This document shows, in pieces, positions 5,461-6,502 of a stretch of DNA of 6,502 nucleotides. A program made the position numbers and the translations under genes. Positions within the stretch are counted from its first letter, which is position 1, and each line of letters begins with the position of its first letter. A model generated the notes under the pieces. That model was not told where the DNA came from. It worked only from the letters and a program-made list of their open reading frames with translations, and did not search any database. This DNA comes from Limousia pullorum (lineage in GTDB: Bacteria; Bacillota; Clostridia; Oscillospirales; Acutalibacteraceae): NCBI GenBank assembly GCA_018714545.1, contig DVNG01000072.1, forward strand, positions 1 through 6,502, in the 5' to 3' direction.

Positions 5461-6311
5461 TAGGAGCAATCGTTGGAGATATTGTAGGTTCAATCTATGA
5501 GTGGGACAATATCAAAACAAAGGATTTTCCGCTTTTTCAGGATGACTGCTTTTTCACAGACGATACGGTTATGACCTGCGCTGTGGCTGAGGCAATCATG
5601 GAGGGCGGCAAGCGTGATAACTTTATCGACGCTATGAAAAAATACGGCAGGATGTATCCAGGTGCAGGCTACGGCGGAAAATTCACTTCATGGCTTATTT
5701 CCGATACACGTGAGCCTTACAACAGCTTCGGCAACGGTTCCGCAATGCGTGTTTCACCCTGTGGCTGGATAACTGACTGTGATTGTTATGATAAAACCGG
5801 AAAAATTCCGGAGGAGGTTGCGGATATTGCAAAGCTTTCCTCCGAAGTGACACACAATCATCCTGAGGGCATAAAGGGCGCAATGGCAACCGCAGACGCA
5901 ATTTTCCTTTGCCGTTACTATCGAATGAAAGATGCAAATACCCTTGATGATTGCAAAAAGGCTGTCAAAGAGCACATTGAGAAAAAATACGGCTACAATC
6001 TTTCTCAGACCCTCGACGAAATCCGACCGGGCTACGACTTTGACGTTACCTGTCAGGGTTCCGTTCCTCAGGCAATAATCGCTTTTCTGGAGAGCACAGA
6101 TTTTGAGGACGCCATAAGAAACGCCATATCTATAGGCGGCGACAGCGACACCATTGCCGCCATAACCGGAAGCATAGCCGAGGCCGCATACGGTATTCCG
6201 GATTGGATTAAAGAGAAAGCTCTCTCCTATCTCGACAAACCGCTTATGGATATAGTAAACCGCTGGGAGAAAGAGAACGCAGAGTTAAGAAAACCTTATC
6301 AAAACATTTAA
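5457..6311 (+). CDS. ADP-ribosylglycohydrolase (DraG/ARH family)
   Basis: The 284-residue size is normal for a bacterial single-domain family member. The enzyme should remove ADP-ribose from a modified protein, nucleic acid or metabolite using two divalent metals. The metal and catalytic motifs are all present: GDIVGS with E15 (aligning with the catalytic Glu of human ARH3), FTDDT with T34, D35 and D36, the GNGSAMR stretch (92-98), the THNHPEGIKGA helix start (132-142), and GGDSDT with D229, D231 and T232. Nothing suggests inactivation. The ATG overlaps the vWA stop (ATGA, 5457-5460), with AGAGAGG and AAAGG upstream inside the vWA gene. It is the last gene of the operon before a strong terminator. 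Fold and activity type are well supported; the substrate is unknown because no ADP-ribosyltransferase is nearby. Confidence 0.93.
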   Translation: MIGAIVGDIVGSIYEWDNIKTKDFPLFQDDCFFTDDTVMTCAVAEAIMEGGKRDNFIDAMKKYGRMYPGAGYGGKFTSWLISDTREPYNSFGNGSAMRVSPCGWITDCDCYDKTGKIPEEVADIAKLSSEVTHNHPEGIKGAMATADAIFLCRYYRMKDANTLDDCKKAVKEHIEKKYGYNLSQTLDEIRPGYDFDVTCQGSVPQAIIAFLESTDFEDAIRNAISIGGDSDTIAAITGSIAEAAYGIPDWIKEKALSYLDKPLMDIVNRWEKENAELRKPYQNI

Positions 6312-6323
6312 TAAAATAATGAT

Positions 6324-6347
6324 CCCCCGGCAAAGCCGGGGGTATTT
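6324..6347 (+). terminator. Rho-independent terminator of the ADP-ribose operon
   Basis: CCCCCGGC (6324-6331) and GCCGGGGG (6335-6342) form an 8-bp GC stem with an AAA loop, followed by TATTT. It lies 12 bases past the glycohydrolase stop. On the other strand the hairpin is followed by ATCATTATTTTATT, so weak bidirectional action is possible. Confidence 0.85.
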
Positions 6348-6431
6348 CATAGACGGGTATAACCCTTTGTTCCCAGCCACGTGTCACGTCACGTTGGTAC
6401 GATCTGACATTTGCATATTTTGTTACTTGCT

Positions 6432-6445
6432 ACTCGTAAACGAGT
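6432..6445. repeat. Short inverted repeat ACTCGT-AA-ACGAGT
   Basis: A perfect 6-bp inverted repeat with a 2-base centre, followed on the + strand by TTTA. On the minus strand it lies just past the stop of the possible partial gene at 6447. It could be an operator or a weak hairpin; function unknown. Confidence 0.4.
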
Positions 6446-6446
6446 T

Positions 6447-6502
6447 TTAGAAATTAGGCATCGTCAGTTGTTCTCCTGCCTTATCTTCTTCTAACTGATG
6501 CT
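6447..6502 (-). CDS. Possible 3' end of a minus-strand gene
   Basis: Reading from the right edge on the minus strand, this is the only one of three frames that stays open. It gives HQLEEDKAGEQLTMPNF and then TAA at 6449-6447. The composition is protein-like, but 17 codons are too few to identify, and one of three frames staying open over this length is expected by chance. An imperfect inverted repeat overlaps it. Confidence 0.2.
   Translation of the reverse strand, partial: HQLEEDKAGEQLTMPNF
6458..6501. repeat. Imperfect inverted repeat at the right edge
   Basis: GCATCGTCAGTT (6458-6469) pairs with AACTGATGC (6493-6501) apart from a 2-base GT bulge, around a 23-base pyrimidine-rich centre. 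It could be an RNA hairpin or the edge of a mobile element cut by the window end. Nothing further is visible. Confidence 0.35.

Noticed and set aside
5695..5975. Two minus-strand ORFs inside the glycohydrolase gene
   Set aside because: Antisense shadows of a gene with complete catalytic motifs on the + strand.
6394..6421. Promoter TTGGTA with TATTTT reading out to the right
   Set aside because: Only 4 of 6 matches in each box, 16-base spacing, and no + strand gene visible after it.

Overview
The window reads as chromosome of a low-GC Gram-positive anaerobe, probably a gut Clostridia member (Ruminococcus / Oscillospiraceae-like). The grounds are AGGAGG-type ribosome binding sites before nearly every gene, AT-rich codon use, mostly TAA stops, a Gram-positive lipoprotein signal, and protein families common in that group. 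The species assignment is inference. All convincing genes are on the + strand.

Region 1 (1-3356) is an envelope-signalling block. A 55-residue hypothetical ORF with a GTG start (30-197) is followed by a 371-residue lipoprotein carrying two related beta-rich repeats (294-1409). Thirty-three bases on is a 637-residue protein (1443-3356) that joins a zinc ribbon, an ECF-type sigma factor (regions 2 and 4), a transmembrane helix, a QETQQIT-repeat linker and a predicted extracytoplasmic sensor part. The lipoprotein and the membrane-anchored sigma factor probably form one operon and one signalling unit.

Region 2 (3357-3715) is a junction. It holds a strong rho-independent terminator with a 14-bp stem and a possible promoter embedded in that stem. 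A 62-codon ORF follows that looks like a class I SAM-dependent methyltransferase with its whole catalytic middle deleted. A promoter candidate for the next operon lies at the end of the region.

Region 3 (3716-6347) is an ADP-ribose-handling operon of three genes: a macrodomain fused to a helix-turn-helix-like C-terminal domain, a TerY-like von Willebrand A (MIDAS) protein, and an ADP-ribosylglycohydrolase with its complete metal-binding motif set. The last two genes overlap by ATGA. A GC-rich hairpin terminator closes the operon. One gene could read ADP-ribose and regulate, one could scaffold or sense metal, and one could remove ADP-ribose. No ADP-ribosyltransferase is in the window, so the writer enzyme, if there is one, lies elsewhere.

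Region 4 (6348-6502) has no complete gene. It holds small inverted repeats, a CACGT-rich stretch and the possible 3' end of a minus-strand gene running in from the right edge.

The best candidates for an under-described system are the ADP-ribose operon, with a Cys in place of the usual MacroD/YmdB catalytic Asp, and the lipoprotein plus membrane-anchored sigma-factor pair.
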